Shown here: in pieces, positions 10,821-22,060 of the stretch
Numbering within the stretch: position 1 is the first letter of the stretch
Layout: every line of letters begins with the position of its first letter
Source of the DNA: Sclerodactyla briareus
Lineage: Eukaryota > Echinodermata > Holothuroidea > Dendrochirotida > Sclerodactylidae
Length of the DNA: 64,000 nt
Direction of reading: 5' to 3'
NCBI GenBank assembly: GCA_026419785.1
Contig: JAODTK010003821.1
Location: forward strand, 248,001-312,000
Notes under the pieces: model-generated
What the model was told of the DNA's origin: nothing
Seen by the model: the letters and a program-made list of their open reading frames with translations, nothing else
The model's database searches: none
Made by a program: the position numbers and the translations under genes

Positions 10821-12526
10821 AATAAAAACGCCCTAGGGTGGGGGAGCTGACCACGGCCGAGCGGAAGACGCCGGTAATCCGGCAGCTGTAGGACACACGA
10901 TGTCAAGGACGGGAAGGGAAGTAGTGTGGATGCTGCCACCGAAAAGTAGCGGATGCTGCAACCACGACGAAGCACGGGTGGCGAGGGAAGGCATTAGACG
11001 CAGTAAGGAGGGGTGAGGCTAGCCAGACTCGGATATACAAAGACAGACCAGGTGTATAAATGACTGGAGGCTCCTGGTCCCGTTTAAATGTTTAATATAG
11101 ACATCTTCAACATAAGAGCTGCTGAGGGAGAAGAAACAACGGAATAGAATACAGATAACGGCGGACTATACCAAACCTGGCGGGAGGACTACACGACTCT
11201 GTTTACAGGATGGGGAGTCACGCCGAGAACACGATAGGCGCGTATCGAGGATCGCCGGGCTAACTCGTCTCCGGGCGGAAAAGTACCCAGAGGGAGGGGC
11301 AGACAGAATTACACCCTCCAACTATACTAAAGCTTCCCAGTATGGCCGAATCGAATCCCAAAAGAATTGGCTCCCCGGCGTCATTCCCATACCCTGGAAT
11401 TGCCCGCCCCAAAATACGATATGATGAAACTACAATCAGAGCCGCAGAGTCCCCACGTAGCTATAGTCTTATGATTAGAAATTACACAACACGAAACATT
11501 GCAGAATATAACGAATAAGCAACGGGCGAGAGGCAAGGCATTATTCTCAGGTAGCAAAAAATCGAAACAGCTTGGTGAAGAAAGGAAAGCTGATCGGAAT
11601 GTCGGCCGGGAGAGCTGCAGAAACGGGAATGCGGAAAGAACAAAAGAGAGATATCTCAGGCTAATGGCGGACCGCCCGGCTTGGCGCAGCGTGCGAGTAG
11701 GCTACAATAGTAAATAACACTATCTCCATTAAAAATATCCCGGGCGCTCAGTACACTACTGCATATGGACTGCGGGAGCCACATCATGAAAGGACAAACG
11801 CAGGCTTGGATACAACAGGAATGGAAAACTGTATATTTGGTCAAACCCATTTCAATCGATGTTTCCTATCTGGAGTTATGGGCCTCCGGAAGTGTGGGCC
11901 ATTAGGCGATAAATTGGGGAGAATCCAATTGCGCAAAACGTATGAAGTCATACATGGACAACACAGGAAACATGTCATGTATGTGATGTTTCATTTTGTG
12001 AATATGTCAAAATTTAGCAGAAATTCCGTTGGCATTCTCTCACCAAAGTAACCGCACACCTACCAACCCAACTAAATGCTTTTCGAAGTTGAATTTAATG
12101 TTGGAATTTCAATGGAAATCAAAGAATGTTAGCCAGGGTGTGCAAGGTGACCCAAATTGCAATTAGTATTGCATGATGGGATGCATTTCCCCCATATTGC
12201 GCAAAACACATGATTCACAATACACAAACTTCAAATGGCGATAACTCCGTACCGGGAAGTCCTATGAACTTCGGTTTGCGACTGACGCGTTTCAGTTTAT
12301 CCAGGCTATCAAATAAGCCATGTGTGAATCCTCTGCAGTGCTCTTTAAGTATAGGCCAATTACCCTCCTTACTGTGGCTATAAAATATCAGCAAAAGACA
12401 TTGGGGATGCGTCTGGCAGTAGCATGACTGATATGGGGCTCTTCCAGAATTGTGCGTGAGTGGCCAGCATAATCTCGGTGATTATGATGAGGACGGGCTT
12501 CTCCAGATAAAGAGAAGCGTTGACAT
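10821..12526. other. Possible LTR remnant, then gene-free sequence
   Basis: The first roughly 650 bases sit where the 5' LTR of the minus-strand gypsy element should be. They are GC-richer than the rest, but no TG...CA boundary pair was resolved. From about 11490 to the TIR element at 12534 no coding motif is seen. The short frames 11499-11717 and 11806-12051 are unsupported. Around 11930-12230 the word gcgcaaaac recurs in AT-rich sequence. Confidence 0.35.
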
Positions 12527-13052
12527 GGTAGATCAGGCGCGGTTCTACGGGGGGGGGGGGGGGGGGGGGGCATTGGGGGGGCTTCAGCCCCCCCCCCCCA
12601 AATCCTCCCAACCCCCCCAAAAATTCCTCGAGGGATCTAACGTAAATAAGTCAACCAAAAATTGAACCGTAGCAGAATGACAACGACAAAACAACAATCA
12701 TGTACAGGAAAACACTACTTAATAAGCCAAGAAAAACTACTTCAAGGAACTTCCTCCTCTGCGTGACCACAGGCCAGACAGCAAGTCCCACAATCATGGA
12801 TTCCCTTCACTAATTCGCCACTCTAAGAAATTTGTTGTCAACCAGAACCTGATAAATGCTCTAACGGGGAGGATTATCCAACACCCAGATGGAGCGATAG
12901 AGGCCGTTTCCGGTGATCCGGCAGTCCGAGATTTTCAAAAAATTTCTTGTACGCTACGTGCCAATCTTATGGGGCGCTCCTCTTAGATGTCTTCAAAAGC
13001 TATTTCCCCCCCCCCCCCCAAATATTTCCTCTAGAACCGCGCCTGGGTAGAT
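12527..13052. mobile_element. 512-bp TIR element with 7-bp target duplication
   Basis: The element proper spans 12534-13045. Its ends are a perfect 14-bp inverted repeat, CAGGCGCGGTTCTA. Inside the left end is an unbroken run of 22 G (12549-12570). Inside the right end is a C-run of about 13 (13006-13018). GGTAGAT flanks both sides exactly (12527-12533 and 13046-13052). No transposase is encoded, so it is a MITE-like non-autonomous DNA transposon. The CAGGCGCGG end suggests the hAT superfamily, although 7 bp is one short of the usual 8-bp duplication. Confidence 0.75.
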
Positions 13053-14184
13053 CACGCTTTTCTGATTGCGACATTGGAATTCACTGTTATATATCTGGAA
13101 AGTTTTAGCTTTCCGTTTCATAATGGTGTAACCTCTGTCCCTTCTCAGTACAGAGGGGTGTCCGAGGACAGGGCTGTCCTCCCCCCCCCCCCTTGTGATA
13201 CGTTTTTGTTCAGTGGTGGTGGCTGGGCATTCACTGGTTAACTGCTCCCGATTCCGCCCTTTTAAAGTACCGGGCGGGAGCAGCAGTTAAATACTTGCAA
13301 TAATACATTCCAAGACGAAGGGATTTGCGCCTCAGGAGGTGGCGAGGCCGCCATACCTTCTGATGCGTCTTGAACTGACCTAATCAGTTGAAGTAAATGC
13401 ATGGCAAATCGTTGTTATGGGGCATGGCAACCGTTTTGGTCAATTTGTTGGGTTGGTTTGTGGGTTTGTATTTCGCTCTTACTGGCCTGGCCTTTTTTTT
13501 TTTGACAGTTGGCCCAAGGTTTGCACCGTCAACCTGTTTATAAATCCAGGTGGGTGAGTCGCTATAGAATTTGCCGTGTAAGGGGGCCAAAAACTAAGTG
13601 GATAACGTGGTCCCACTTCTTTGTACTGATATTTACATTGTTCCATGCTGCCATGGTTGGAGCCTCCAAGTGGACAGGTTGTTTGTCTGGCGAGTGCTGC
13701 AAGTGCTCGTACGTGGAGGCTGTTTGGAATAGGTCATGTTTTTGACTAGAGTTTGCAAGTTTGTTAGGGGTGTGCTGCTGTCAGTGGCGATTTTTTCCAT
13801 TTTTGGCCTGCTTGGGTCAGAGAGTTGTTGTTTGCTTTTGTCGGCTCATTTTGCAGAGGTTCATCGCTCAGTAAGATCCGGACTGGTTTTTGATGGGGAA
13901 GAGGTGATATGCCACTCCGCATGGAAGCAGACTGCTATAGTCCCTCCCTATCGTGTCCTTTCGTAGACGTGGCGGGCACCCTTCTTTCTTATCGGACGGG
14001 TTTCCCGTATGAAGTGTGGGTTTATGGTGTCAGGTGTGCAGGGTACACCCTGTTTGGGGTTGTATTTTTTCTGTACACCTGCCCTCAGAGGGTACTGGTT
14101 ATGGTTTGAATTCAGTACCGCGACAACTTGAACTAACGTAGCGTACTCGGTATCACCAAAATACTGCGATTAAAATGTACTAGC
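13053..14184. other. Gene-free stretch
   Basis: No recognisable coding or RNA feature. There is a C-run at about 13181-13192. The frames 13509-13745, 13736-13966 and 13909-14109 chain along one strand but are T/G-rich, lack recognisable residues and have no consensus splice sites linking them. I treat them as chance. Confidence 0.4.
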
Positions 14185-15440
14185 GCTGCCCTCGACCCGC
14201 CGTGCGCCGTGCAAGGTCACCCCCAAGTGCAGTGCTAGAGTCCCGGCTGTCTAGCGAGCTAGCTGGCCATAGACAACTTGCACTAGCTGCACCGTGCACA
14301 CCTACGCATATGTAAAGCTTGTGTACAAAGCAGTGATCCTGCAACGGCGCGGCCACATGAACCCATTAACACTCATTCCCGGATCGCCCCCCTCCCCCCC
14401 CCCCCCCTTATGTCGTACTAGGAGTTGCTATCGAACTCTAGTCTCCAGTGCATAAAACTGTGCATAAGCCATCAGGATGCGCCTTGCACGTCGGGTGAGC
14501 CTGCCCCCCCCCACCCGTCGGATTTTTTCCCCATTTCGTCCGAGAGCCCGAGTTGGGTACCTAAAATTTAACCACTCCGACGAGGGTCTATTGCCACCCG
14601 GCCTTATGAATATGTCCAAACCTTCTTTATAAGCGGAAAATTCCTATATTGAAGCGAAATTTTCGCCGGGCTTCGCGCGCCTCCTATTCTATTATGTTAC
14701 CAGGTTCCTCGCTCAATGTTAGATAGCGTTAATCCCCATTCTTTCCTAAGACTATCAATCGTGGCATCTATCGATAAGGTTACCAAAGCCTTATGAACTA
14801 TCTTCGAAATGGTCCTTGCAAGAGATTAACGTTACCATTCTGTGGAGTTGGAGAATGAAACAATGCCCCCACATGTGTAATTATATTTTTTTGTTTTCAT
14901 TTTCTTCTCCTCGTCGGGAACTTGGACCCCCCGTCGGGGAAATCCTGGCGCCCCACTGATATCCCGGACCATTAAAATACAAAGAATGTGGTCTGTGCTG
15001 CAGATCGTGAGTGTATTTTTTATTATTAATATATTTATATTTTGTCCGGGGACATTGGCTACAGTTCTAGTCCTATAGAGGTTAATGCGTCTGCATGGCT
15101 TGATCGCAATTTTGTATTTGAAAAGATTATTTTAAACAACATTTAGTATTAAATCTGTCAACCTTAGCATGACATGTCAGTCTGTACATACTAACATCAC
15201 CCAAATTATTTTTGATACCTTTAATTTATGAATGACTTTTAGGTTCAAAAGGAATCTATGCTGGTCGTGCACAGAGTGTGTTGTTTGTGTGTGTTGTTGT
15301 GTGCGTGTGTGTGTTGTGTGTGGTTGTGTGTTGTGTGCGTGTGTGTGGCCGGTGCGTGTGTTGTGTATGACGCCTGGCTTGTTACCACGACAACTCGACC
15401 CCACCTTGGTGGATCAAAGTTTCATACTGGTATGTGGCGT
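14185..15440 (+). repeat. Composite dispersed repeat, copy A
   Basis: The stretch shares colinear blocks with 35005-35835: tagcgagctagctggcc (about 14255 and 35085), gcgcggccacatg, tatgtcgta with a following agttgc, aaatacaaag with gtggtct and ctgcag, and finally cctggctt with ctcgaccccacct. Copy A is longer because it holds extra sequence at about 14490-14950, plus a (TG)n tract. No terminal repeats or coding capacity were seen, so its class is unknown. Confidence 0.65.
15270..15365. repeat. (TG)n microsatellite
   Basis: An imperfect TG-rich tract with interspersed gttg and gcg. It creates the Cys/Val-rich frames 15177-15404 (minus), 15232-15450 and 15258-15749 (plus), which are not genes. 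Confidence 0.9.
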
Positions 15441-16007
15441 TTCCTCATAATGAGTAACATGATCCTTATTGTTTTGTTGTTAGGCAAAGGTCATCTGAGG
15501 TCAACAACTTCAGGCAGTCAAGATATCAATAAGCATCTTGCTTTCTGGTTTGGTTTTGTCGTTATGGTTTGGGTCCCTGTGTGTTTTGGATTGTTGAGTG
15601 CATGTATTGCTTATTACCTTGCAGATCTGAAACTTGAATGTTTCAAATTCACGCACATGTCTTTAGCTTCTGAGGAGGCCAGTACCTGGTGCACCTTTTG
15701 GGGCGGCTGGAATATGTTAAAGTTGTCAATTATACAACCGTTTATTTAAGGTGATGGTAAATTTGATGAGAAGTATAACCTTTATAGCAACTATCACAGC
15801 ATTCCATTTTCACAACTGCATTCCTATTTTCCATTCTGAGTACTGACTGCGAAAGAAACTTGTTGCCCCTGTGTTGTGTTCAATCCTCATTTTCGTGACT
15901 TCAAACCTTCTTGTTTGACTAGCTGTAGCCATGGGAAAGACATTAAAAATTATGGTATGTATTTAAAAACACTGGTAATTTAAAATTTCATCGCTGTGAT
16001 ATTTATG

Positions 16008-16112
16008 CCCGCCTCGGCCCGGAAGGTGTGGCCTCGGGGGGGGGCCTCGGCTCGAGGGTGCGGCCTCGGACTCGGACTCGAGGGTGCGGCCTCGGCCGTG
16101 GCCTCGGATGCA
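16008..16112. repeat. GC-rich minisatellite of CCTCGG-type units
   Basis: About 100 bases made of variants of ggcctcgg and ctcggactcg, including a G-run. Both strands are open (for example an RPRPRPHPR-like minus frame), but only because of the simple composition. The block is a GC island in AT-rich surroundings and has strong hairpin potential. Confidence 0.8.
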
Positions 16113-17530
16113 GCTGCCTCGACATACAACCTGTTATATAGAGATCCATGGCATGGGGGGCTGAGAACCTGTGAGTTAGTTTAAGGACGTAGCTCAAAAC
16201 ACAGAAAGCAGCAATTTCAGGGCACACTGAGGTAGGGAGAGGGGTCGTGAATAAGTCCACTCAATCTGTTTCTCCCGTTTGAACAAATTTACTTGAGCCA
16301 ACCGATTGTTGCGCTCTGCATATATCTCCCCCCTCCCACCTCCCTCAAATTTGAAGCCCCTAGCCGATCCCCTGTGCGGGGCCCTTGTGCACTCCCTCCA
16401 GATTGTTGGAAGGTTTTCTAGGCGCACCCAGGCACCACAGTTCAAATTCGATTGATTTTTGTTCCTGGATTCACACCACATAGAAACACTATTATCACCC
16501 ACCCAGTGCTTGACCAATTCTGCGAAGGGAAGAAAAACCGAAATTTCTCAGCAGCGCCGGGAATTGAAGTGGTGTTGTGAACTTTTGTGACATCGGGGAT
16601 TATAAAATTGTGGGTTATATATTGAGTGTTTTGCACCCTCAACAGTGATAAAATGAAACGATCGGACAAGGAATTTGTCTTCGTAGAGCTACATCATATC
16701 CTTGCAAGTGTACTAAAGAATGTTTAAACTTGCAATTATATATGCTCATTTCTGTGAATTGCTAAGTACGAGTTATCTCTTTCGTAATAGCCATTTCTTC
16801 AGACTACTATACCAGGGAGAATGCTGTGAAGAAGGCTGGACATCGAAAAACGTATTGCAGCCCTAAGTAAGAGTTCTGCGAAAATAAAGTTTGTGTCCTG
16901 CTTGTAGGCCTAGTGTAATGTCGGCCCCCTAGTCCTCGATGGACTTGCAATTAATGGGGAATAAGTTGTAACCCATTGAACAGTAAGCTATTATGGCTTG
17001 GCGTCTGCCAGAATTTGACTCAACAATGTGAATCGGGAATCAATGGTATGAAATTGTGATATTTTGGCGGGTTTTCACTTGTAACATGATTAATCAACCG
17101 GATCGTTTCTGGTATGTATGTTCCCTTGAGAAGAGTACATGAACCTAGTATTTTTTTGGGGTCCGGGCATTGTCGCTGAGGTCACTGGAGGTTAAAAATT
17201 TCGTCAAATTAACAGTCATCATTTGATGAAGAGAATACTTGGTCTGATCACGTTGTGAATGTGAATTTAGTGCAAAGTTACTAGTCAAGAGTACTGTCAG
17301 GGACCCTACTGTTTTGTCAAGATGGTGTCTTTTCTTGTGAAAAAGTAGAACAAAGGTAAGAACACCTTTTTTTAATCTGGTTCAGGTATGTTTCAGAATT
17401 TCACTTTTATTTCAGTTTCCAGAATTCCAATTTTCTCAGGTATGTTCTGTATTGCCTATTAGGCCTAGCTGTCGTCAGCTTTCTTAGGGAAAGAAAATCA
17501 AATTTTGGTGTCCACTCATTATGTATGTTA
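16113..17530. other. Gene-free stretch
   Basis: No coding motif, RNA gene or complete element is recognised. Around 17160-17280 there is a weak member of the gaggtcactggaggt repeat family seen elsewhere in the window. Confidence 0.4.
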
Positions 17531-17539
17531 CCATTTTAC

Positions 17540-18620
17540 ATCAAAAACTTTGTAATAAGAACTTCTGGGCCAGACAACATACCAAATCGGCTTCTAAAAG
17601 ACTTTCTGTTGAAAATCAGCGCCAATTCTCACATCACTTTCCAATCAATCATTGTCTGAAGGAGTTGTGCACATTGATTGGAACAAATGCTAACATCGCT
17701 CCAATCTACAAAAAAGGTGATAAACATCTGGCTGCAAATTATCGTCCTGTCTTTTAGGTGTCTGGCCCCAAACACTACTGGCACTTTGTTGTAGAACACA
17801 TTATGTCTCATCTAGACCTTTATGCAATTCTAACAGATCTTCTCAACCGGTGTTAGAAGGGAAATCGTCAGTGATAACACAACTACGTATGACAACGTCC
17901 GATTCACATCGCTATTACGACATTAATGTTCAAGTTGACATGGGCATTCTTGACATGGGCATTTCTCAAAGGCCTTCGCTGTTGTGTCTCATCGTAAGTT
18001 GCTGGCATATCAACCACTACGGTATTCGTGGTCGTATTTTCCATTGGATTGATAGTTTTCTGACTCATAGAACTCAAAGTGTGGTATTGAGGTAACTTCA
18101 TCAGCCTCCACCCCTGTTCTTTCTGGAGTTCCTCAGGGTCACTTGTATAGGGCCAGTGTTGTTTTGTGTTAATATAAATGACATCACCCACCAAATTGAT
18201 TACAACTACGCTTATTGCTGATGATGCTTTGCTATACAGACCAATTCGCTCGACGACAATTCGACGATCACCTTATTCTCCAGAAAGATCTGAAAACTCT
18301 TGAGTCCTGGGCAAAGGCATGGGATATGACATTGAATCCATCTAATTGCTATATGATGTCGATCAAGTGTAGTGGAGCCACATACCAAATGTGTCGATCC
18401 ATCTATGATCATTTTGGGAGTGTGTGTCTCAAAAACACTATCTCGGTGTCCTCCTGAATGGAAGCTTGTCTTTTTCTACTCACATTGACAGTAATTGCTC
18501 AAAGGACAAGTAGAACTCTAGGGTTTCTGAATAGAAATTAATGAGTACGAAGCAGAAGCAGAAACACCAGACTATTTCCAGACACCTAGACACTTTGTCA
18601 GGGCAGTGATGATCAGCACT
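17540..18620 (+). pseudogene. Jockey/CR1-like LINE reverse transcriptase relic 1
   Basis: Successive plus frames give, in the right order: PDNIPNRLLKDF (about 17570), IAPIYKKGDKHLAANYRPV (to 17751), NVQVDMGILD, HYGIRGRIFHWIDSFLTHRT (about 18015-18075), INDIT, then TTTLIADDALLYRPIRSTT (from 18202) holding the RT motif C A-D-D, and DLKTLESWAKAWDMTLNPSN. This is the RT domain of a non-LTR retrotransposon from palm motif 0 to the thumb. At least five frame changes plus stops show it is dead. Motif A is disrupted (GILDMGIS where DFSKAFD is expected). The endonuclease and ORF1 are absent, as in a 5'-truncated copy. It ends about 215 bp before the first coding exon of the NUDT13-like gene, on the same strand. 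Confidence 0.9.
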
Positions 18621-18835
18621 GTGTCAACATTTTTGAATGTTTAAGGAACAAATACTGTAGGCTGTAGCGATGTTGTAACAACACGTATACAGTTCGTTAA
18701 TGACTCAAAAAGAAGTAGAATATATAAATAAAAAACTACTGGAGCCAGATGACAATAGTTGTCTGAGAGAAAACGGTGTGAAAACCCCAATGTTTCACGT
18801 TAAAACTCATTCCCACAATTCCTCTTCGTCCACAG

Positions 18836-19111
18836 GTATTTCTTGAGTCTGAATGATGTTCTGCAGAAATTTACTTCTTCGTCTCATGCCACGTCCATCT
18901 CAACTACCAAAATGCCTCATCGGTGCACGGGTGCCCCCTCTTCTACAGAGCACAGCATCTCTGTCTCAAGCCCGGGACAGGCGAGGTAATGCAGCGCCTG
19001 AAGGAGAATGAGCAGCATGTAAAGATGTCTGACCGAGGGCTATTTCTCTGTCTTCTATGATCTAAATCCTATCCTGGGCAAGGAAGGGATTTTATGGAGC
19101 AGTTATGCAGG
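18836..19111 (+). CDS. NUDT13: NUDT13-like NAD(P)H pyrophosphatase, exon 1 of 5 seen (N-terminus)
   Basis: The family hydrolyses NADH/NADPH to the mononucleotides in mitochondria. A pyrimidine tract ending in ccacag (18835) is a good acceptor, so this is probably the second exon, with a 5' UTR exon upstream. The first ATG pair is at 18853/18856. The start MMFCRNLLLRLMPRPSQL is Arg/Leu/Ser-rich without acidic residues, as in a mitochondrial presequence. The frame then shifts by one base to VMQRLKENEQHVKMSD, and again to EGYFSVFYDLNPILGKEG, the block preceding the catalytic half in NUDT13. The donor is g/gtagct at 19112. The last codon is split after one base and joins the next exon in phase. 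The two +1 shifts are either errors in the sequence or true damage. Confidence rests on order and phase more than on this exon alone. Confidence 0.7.
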
Positions 19112-19312
19112 TAGCTTTCTTTTTACGAGCAGATGATGGAACCTATTCAAGGCCCAGCAAGGGTTCAGACCTGGATACTGCACCTTATTGTCAGCTGTGA
19201 ATCCTTCACCAGGTACTGTCCATTGGAATGAGGCAATGCCTCTTTGGCTGTACCTCTATGTGGGGGTACTCACATGCAGACGGCAACTTGCAAATTGCCT
19301 ATCCCTCGTTTG

Positions 19313-19463
19313 TCCCTGCTCCAATCCCTCATGTCAACGACCATGCAGCAAGGAGGCAGCAGGTACCATTTTTAGAGTCTTTGGTATGACCTGACTGGGA
19401 TTCGAGCCTCAGGGTCTCCGGGTGAAAGGCCGAGCTGAACAATTGTGACAACCACTTGGTTAA
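19313..19463 (-). mobile_element. tRNA-derived SINE, copy 1
   Basis: On the minus strand the unit starts near 19463 with accaagtggttgtcacaatt. It contains a B-box-like GGCTCGAATCC (19398-19408, one mismatch to GGTTCRANTCC). It continues into a shared non-tRNA body with aggtcatacc, aagactctaaaaatggtacc and tgctgcctcc. The same order is found at 50605-50757. It lies in the first intron of the NUDT13-like gene, antisense to it. Confidence 0.7.
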
Positions 19464-20189
19464 GGCTGACTAGGTATTGTAACATTAAAGGTTGAAAAAT
19501 TTCTGTTATTGGTATTAACCAAAGAATCTTCACCTATTTTCATGACAGTCAACACTACTTCTCTGCGATATAACAACCACTTTTCACCATGTCAGTGGAT
19601 TGTAGTCTGTCCAAGACGCTCTGATTTTCGTTTCTCTGCACTCCCACTCAGCTCGATGGCTCGCTTTCACTGTGCTACACCCTTAGAGTTATACATCATG
19701 TGATGTGTGTCGATCAAAACATCTTGTAGCACTAATTCGTAGCACTAATCTTTACGTATATGAGGACTAATCAAATGCACCATTGCGTGACTACACAGGG
19801 GTCAATGCGCAGACAGATTCAATCACACTTGACGGTCAGTAGTTAACCTGTGTGAGTACTACTGGCTGTTGTATTACTGGCTGCACCAATCGGAGTGCTC
19901 ATACATGTAGCAGAGTCTACAGGATGTTCGATCAGTGCCAGTTACAATGCTGAATATTCATTGGATCGTCCATAAAACACATGATGTGATCGAATCGATA
20001 AGTATAACTCTGCAGTTTTGTGTTTGGGGATATTATGGTTTGGGGTATGTCTGCTGCCGTTGCTGTTGGATACGTTAGGCGTTAGCGCAATAACTCTCTG
20101 ATGTTTTAACTAGCGTTAGTAAAATCTTAGATGGGTTCAAATGTGTGCATTACTGCATGTCCACTGCCCTCTATCCTGCGGCTTTTACA

Positions 20190-20480
20190 CAAAAATACAA
20201 AGTTTACCCATTTTTCTAGAAATTTGGCAGGTGGAGAAAATCATGGCGGTGATTCCAAATTCCTGTTTTTGGGCGACTTTCCCAACTTTGTCAGATTTAA
20301 TCAAACTTGGTGGATGTGGACTGTTGTTAGTCCTAAAAAACATGGTCATTTCAAAGTCACAGGAGGTCAAGTTTGCAGAATTTATGATATCTAACTTTGT
20401 CGTATTCAAACGAAACTTGTAGAAATTGGACTACAGTTGGTCCTGAACACCAGGTAGGTCATTCAAAGTCACCTGAGGTC
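20190..20480. repeat. Dispersed repeat, AACTTGGTGGATGTGG family
   Basis: Two successive units carry the words caaacttggtggatgtgg, catggtcatttcaaagtca and ggaggtcaagttt, then cgaaacttgtagaaattgga and gtcacctgaggtca. Related units occur at 23480-23980 (opposite orientation), 31640-31870, 34370-34600, 55310-55510 and 61490-61700. It is non-coding and intronic. Overlapping frames 20131-20422 are by-products. Confidence 0.6.
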
Positions 20481-20894
20481 AGTTGGACAAGAATCGATGT
20501 GCTTTCTCTGAATAAGATCCGCAAGAAAAAGGACAAGTTGGTGGGTGAATGCAGTATTTTGCGACCACTGATACTAGAGACAGGCTGCAAGAGATTCAAG
20601 ATGAGATAATATCTCTGGAGCTCATTAGTCATGAACTTGCTGAGAACAAATATGTTTGAGAGAGGATCACATACAACAGTCCGACTCATGTCAACATAAA
20701 TAACCCATTAACCCGAATATGATAATGATGATTCACATTGCATTCAAAGCATAGATGCATGTTGACGAATCCTGTGTGCTCGATGAACTTGTATAATGTA
20801 TAGACTTGCAGCAAATATTCCAGTTCCCACTAAGAGTAACCATGATAAATTCATTTTACAAAAATATATACATACAGTCCCCTTTCTCTTGCAG

Positions 20895-21138
20895 ATGTTG
20901 TCAAAAGTCTTTCACCATACAATATTGATCCCCTGAATGACTCTGTCTTTTTGACATATGATGAAGAGGCTCCACCAAAGTTTGCAATCAACATTCCATC
21001 TGGTCATAATGGAAGCTCAGAGAGGGAACAAAGACAATGAAGGTGGTGCGCGTGTAGGGGTGCCTTGGGTGGTAGACCTTGCTCTTTTCGGAAAGCAATC
21101 TTCATTTACCCCAGGATGCTGCACAGATCATTTCATTA
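20895..21138 (+). CDS. NUDT13: NUDT13-like pyrophosphatase, exon 2
   Basis: The acceptor ctttctcttgcag ends at 20894 and the donor a/gtaagtg starts at 21139; both are strong. Joined to the preceding exon the first codon is completed to Asp, and the frame reads DVVKSLSPYNIDPLNDSVFL then TYDEEAPPKFAINIPSG. This fits the family segment in which a D-S-V-L strand precedes a short acidic turn and a second strand. After a stop at 21038 the sense moves one frame (GVPWVVDLALFGKQ), then one more (HLPQDAAQIISL), which runs in phase into exon 3. The exon is 244 bases, leaving the two frames out of register by two. Two one-base insertions would explain this. The final block matches the D-A-x-x-x-x-A-x-A/S-L-L-x-W-H approach to the zinc ribbon when continued into exon 3. 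Confidence 0.78.
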
Positions 21139-21359
21139 GTAAGTGAAGAGAAATTCCCCCTTCTTGACATGTAACTCATCCATTGTCTCGAAAGATTTGG
21201 CAAGAACTTTCTGATGCATTTGGAGAACCATGTAGGCACGCCTATGCAAGTTTTGTTCAATCTATACAGCTTGGGAATAGGAAGTATGTTAGTAGGGCAA
21301 AGTAATTAATTTTTCCTTCTTTGACATCAGTTCAGTTTCATGTCAGTGCATGTGTGTGT

Positions 21360-22060
21360 GTGTGTATGTGATCCAGGCTTGTGACCGTGATAACTAATTA
21401 AGCTCATACTTGATATGTGGGTTCCTCATAATGATTACAGGATCTTTATTGTTCTGAAGTCAAATCATATGTCATCTGAAGTCAACAGAATTCATATTCT
21501 AATAACCCTGTGTACATGGTAAGTCCATGATGTTTGGTCCGATCAAGCTGAAATAGAGTACAAGAACCCTATTGTTTCAGTGTAAGATTGGAGGTCATTT
21601 GATATTCTGGCCACTTTTGGCATGATACCTTGACCCTACCTGAATTGATCAAGTCATACTTGGTATGTGGGTTACCCATACATGAGTACATGATCTCTAT
21701 TGTTTGGGGTCAGGTTGAAGGTCATCTGAGTCAACAGAAGTCAAATTCTAAAAAACCTTGTGATCATGATTATTTCAGGATGCTTGTTCCATTCAAGCTG
21801 GAATTTGGTATGCAGCTGTCTGTACAAGAACCCTATTCATTTGGTGTAGGTTGGAGGCCGGTGGAGGGCATTGAAAAATACAGAAATTGTGAAAACTTGA
21901 TATTTGTGGCAAATTTTGGCTTGTGAACAGGATAACCTGACTCCACCTGCATGGATTAGGCTCATATAGGTATGTTGGTGCCCCATAGTGAGTGCATGAC
22001 CCCCATCATTCTTGGGGTCGAGGCAAAGGTCAAATGACGTCATTGAACATCAAAACAGTC
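21360..22060 (+). repeat. Tandem run of the CATACTTGGTATGTGGG repeat family
   Basis: The core catacttg(a/g)tatgtggg appears near 21400, 21652 and, degenerate, 21962. Each is followed by cataatgagtacatga-like and gtcaaaggtcatctga-like blocks, so the spacing is about 250-310 bp. It sits in intron 2 of the NUDT13-like gene. The frame 21630-21926 is a by-product. Confidence 0.7.

Noticed and set aside
15177..15749. Cys/Val-rich membrane-like frames at the TG tract
   Set aside because: Composition is produced by the (TG)n microsatellite. The frame continues into a dispersed repeat, and no splice sites or family match were seen.
16003..16260. Pro/Arg-rich minus frame (RPRPRPHP)
   Set aside because: It translates a GC-rich CCTCGG minisatellite. 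Both strands are open for compositional reasons.
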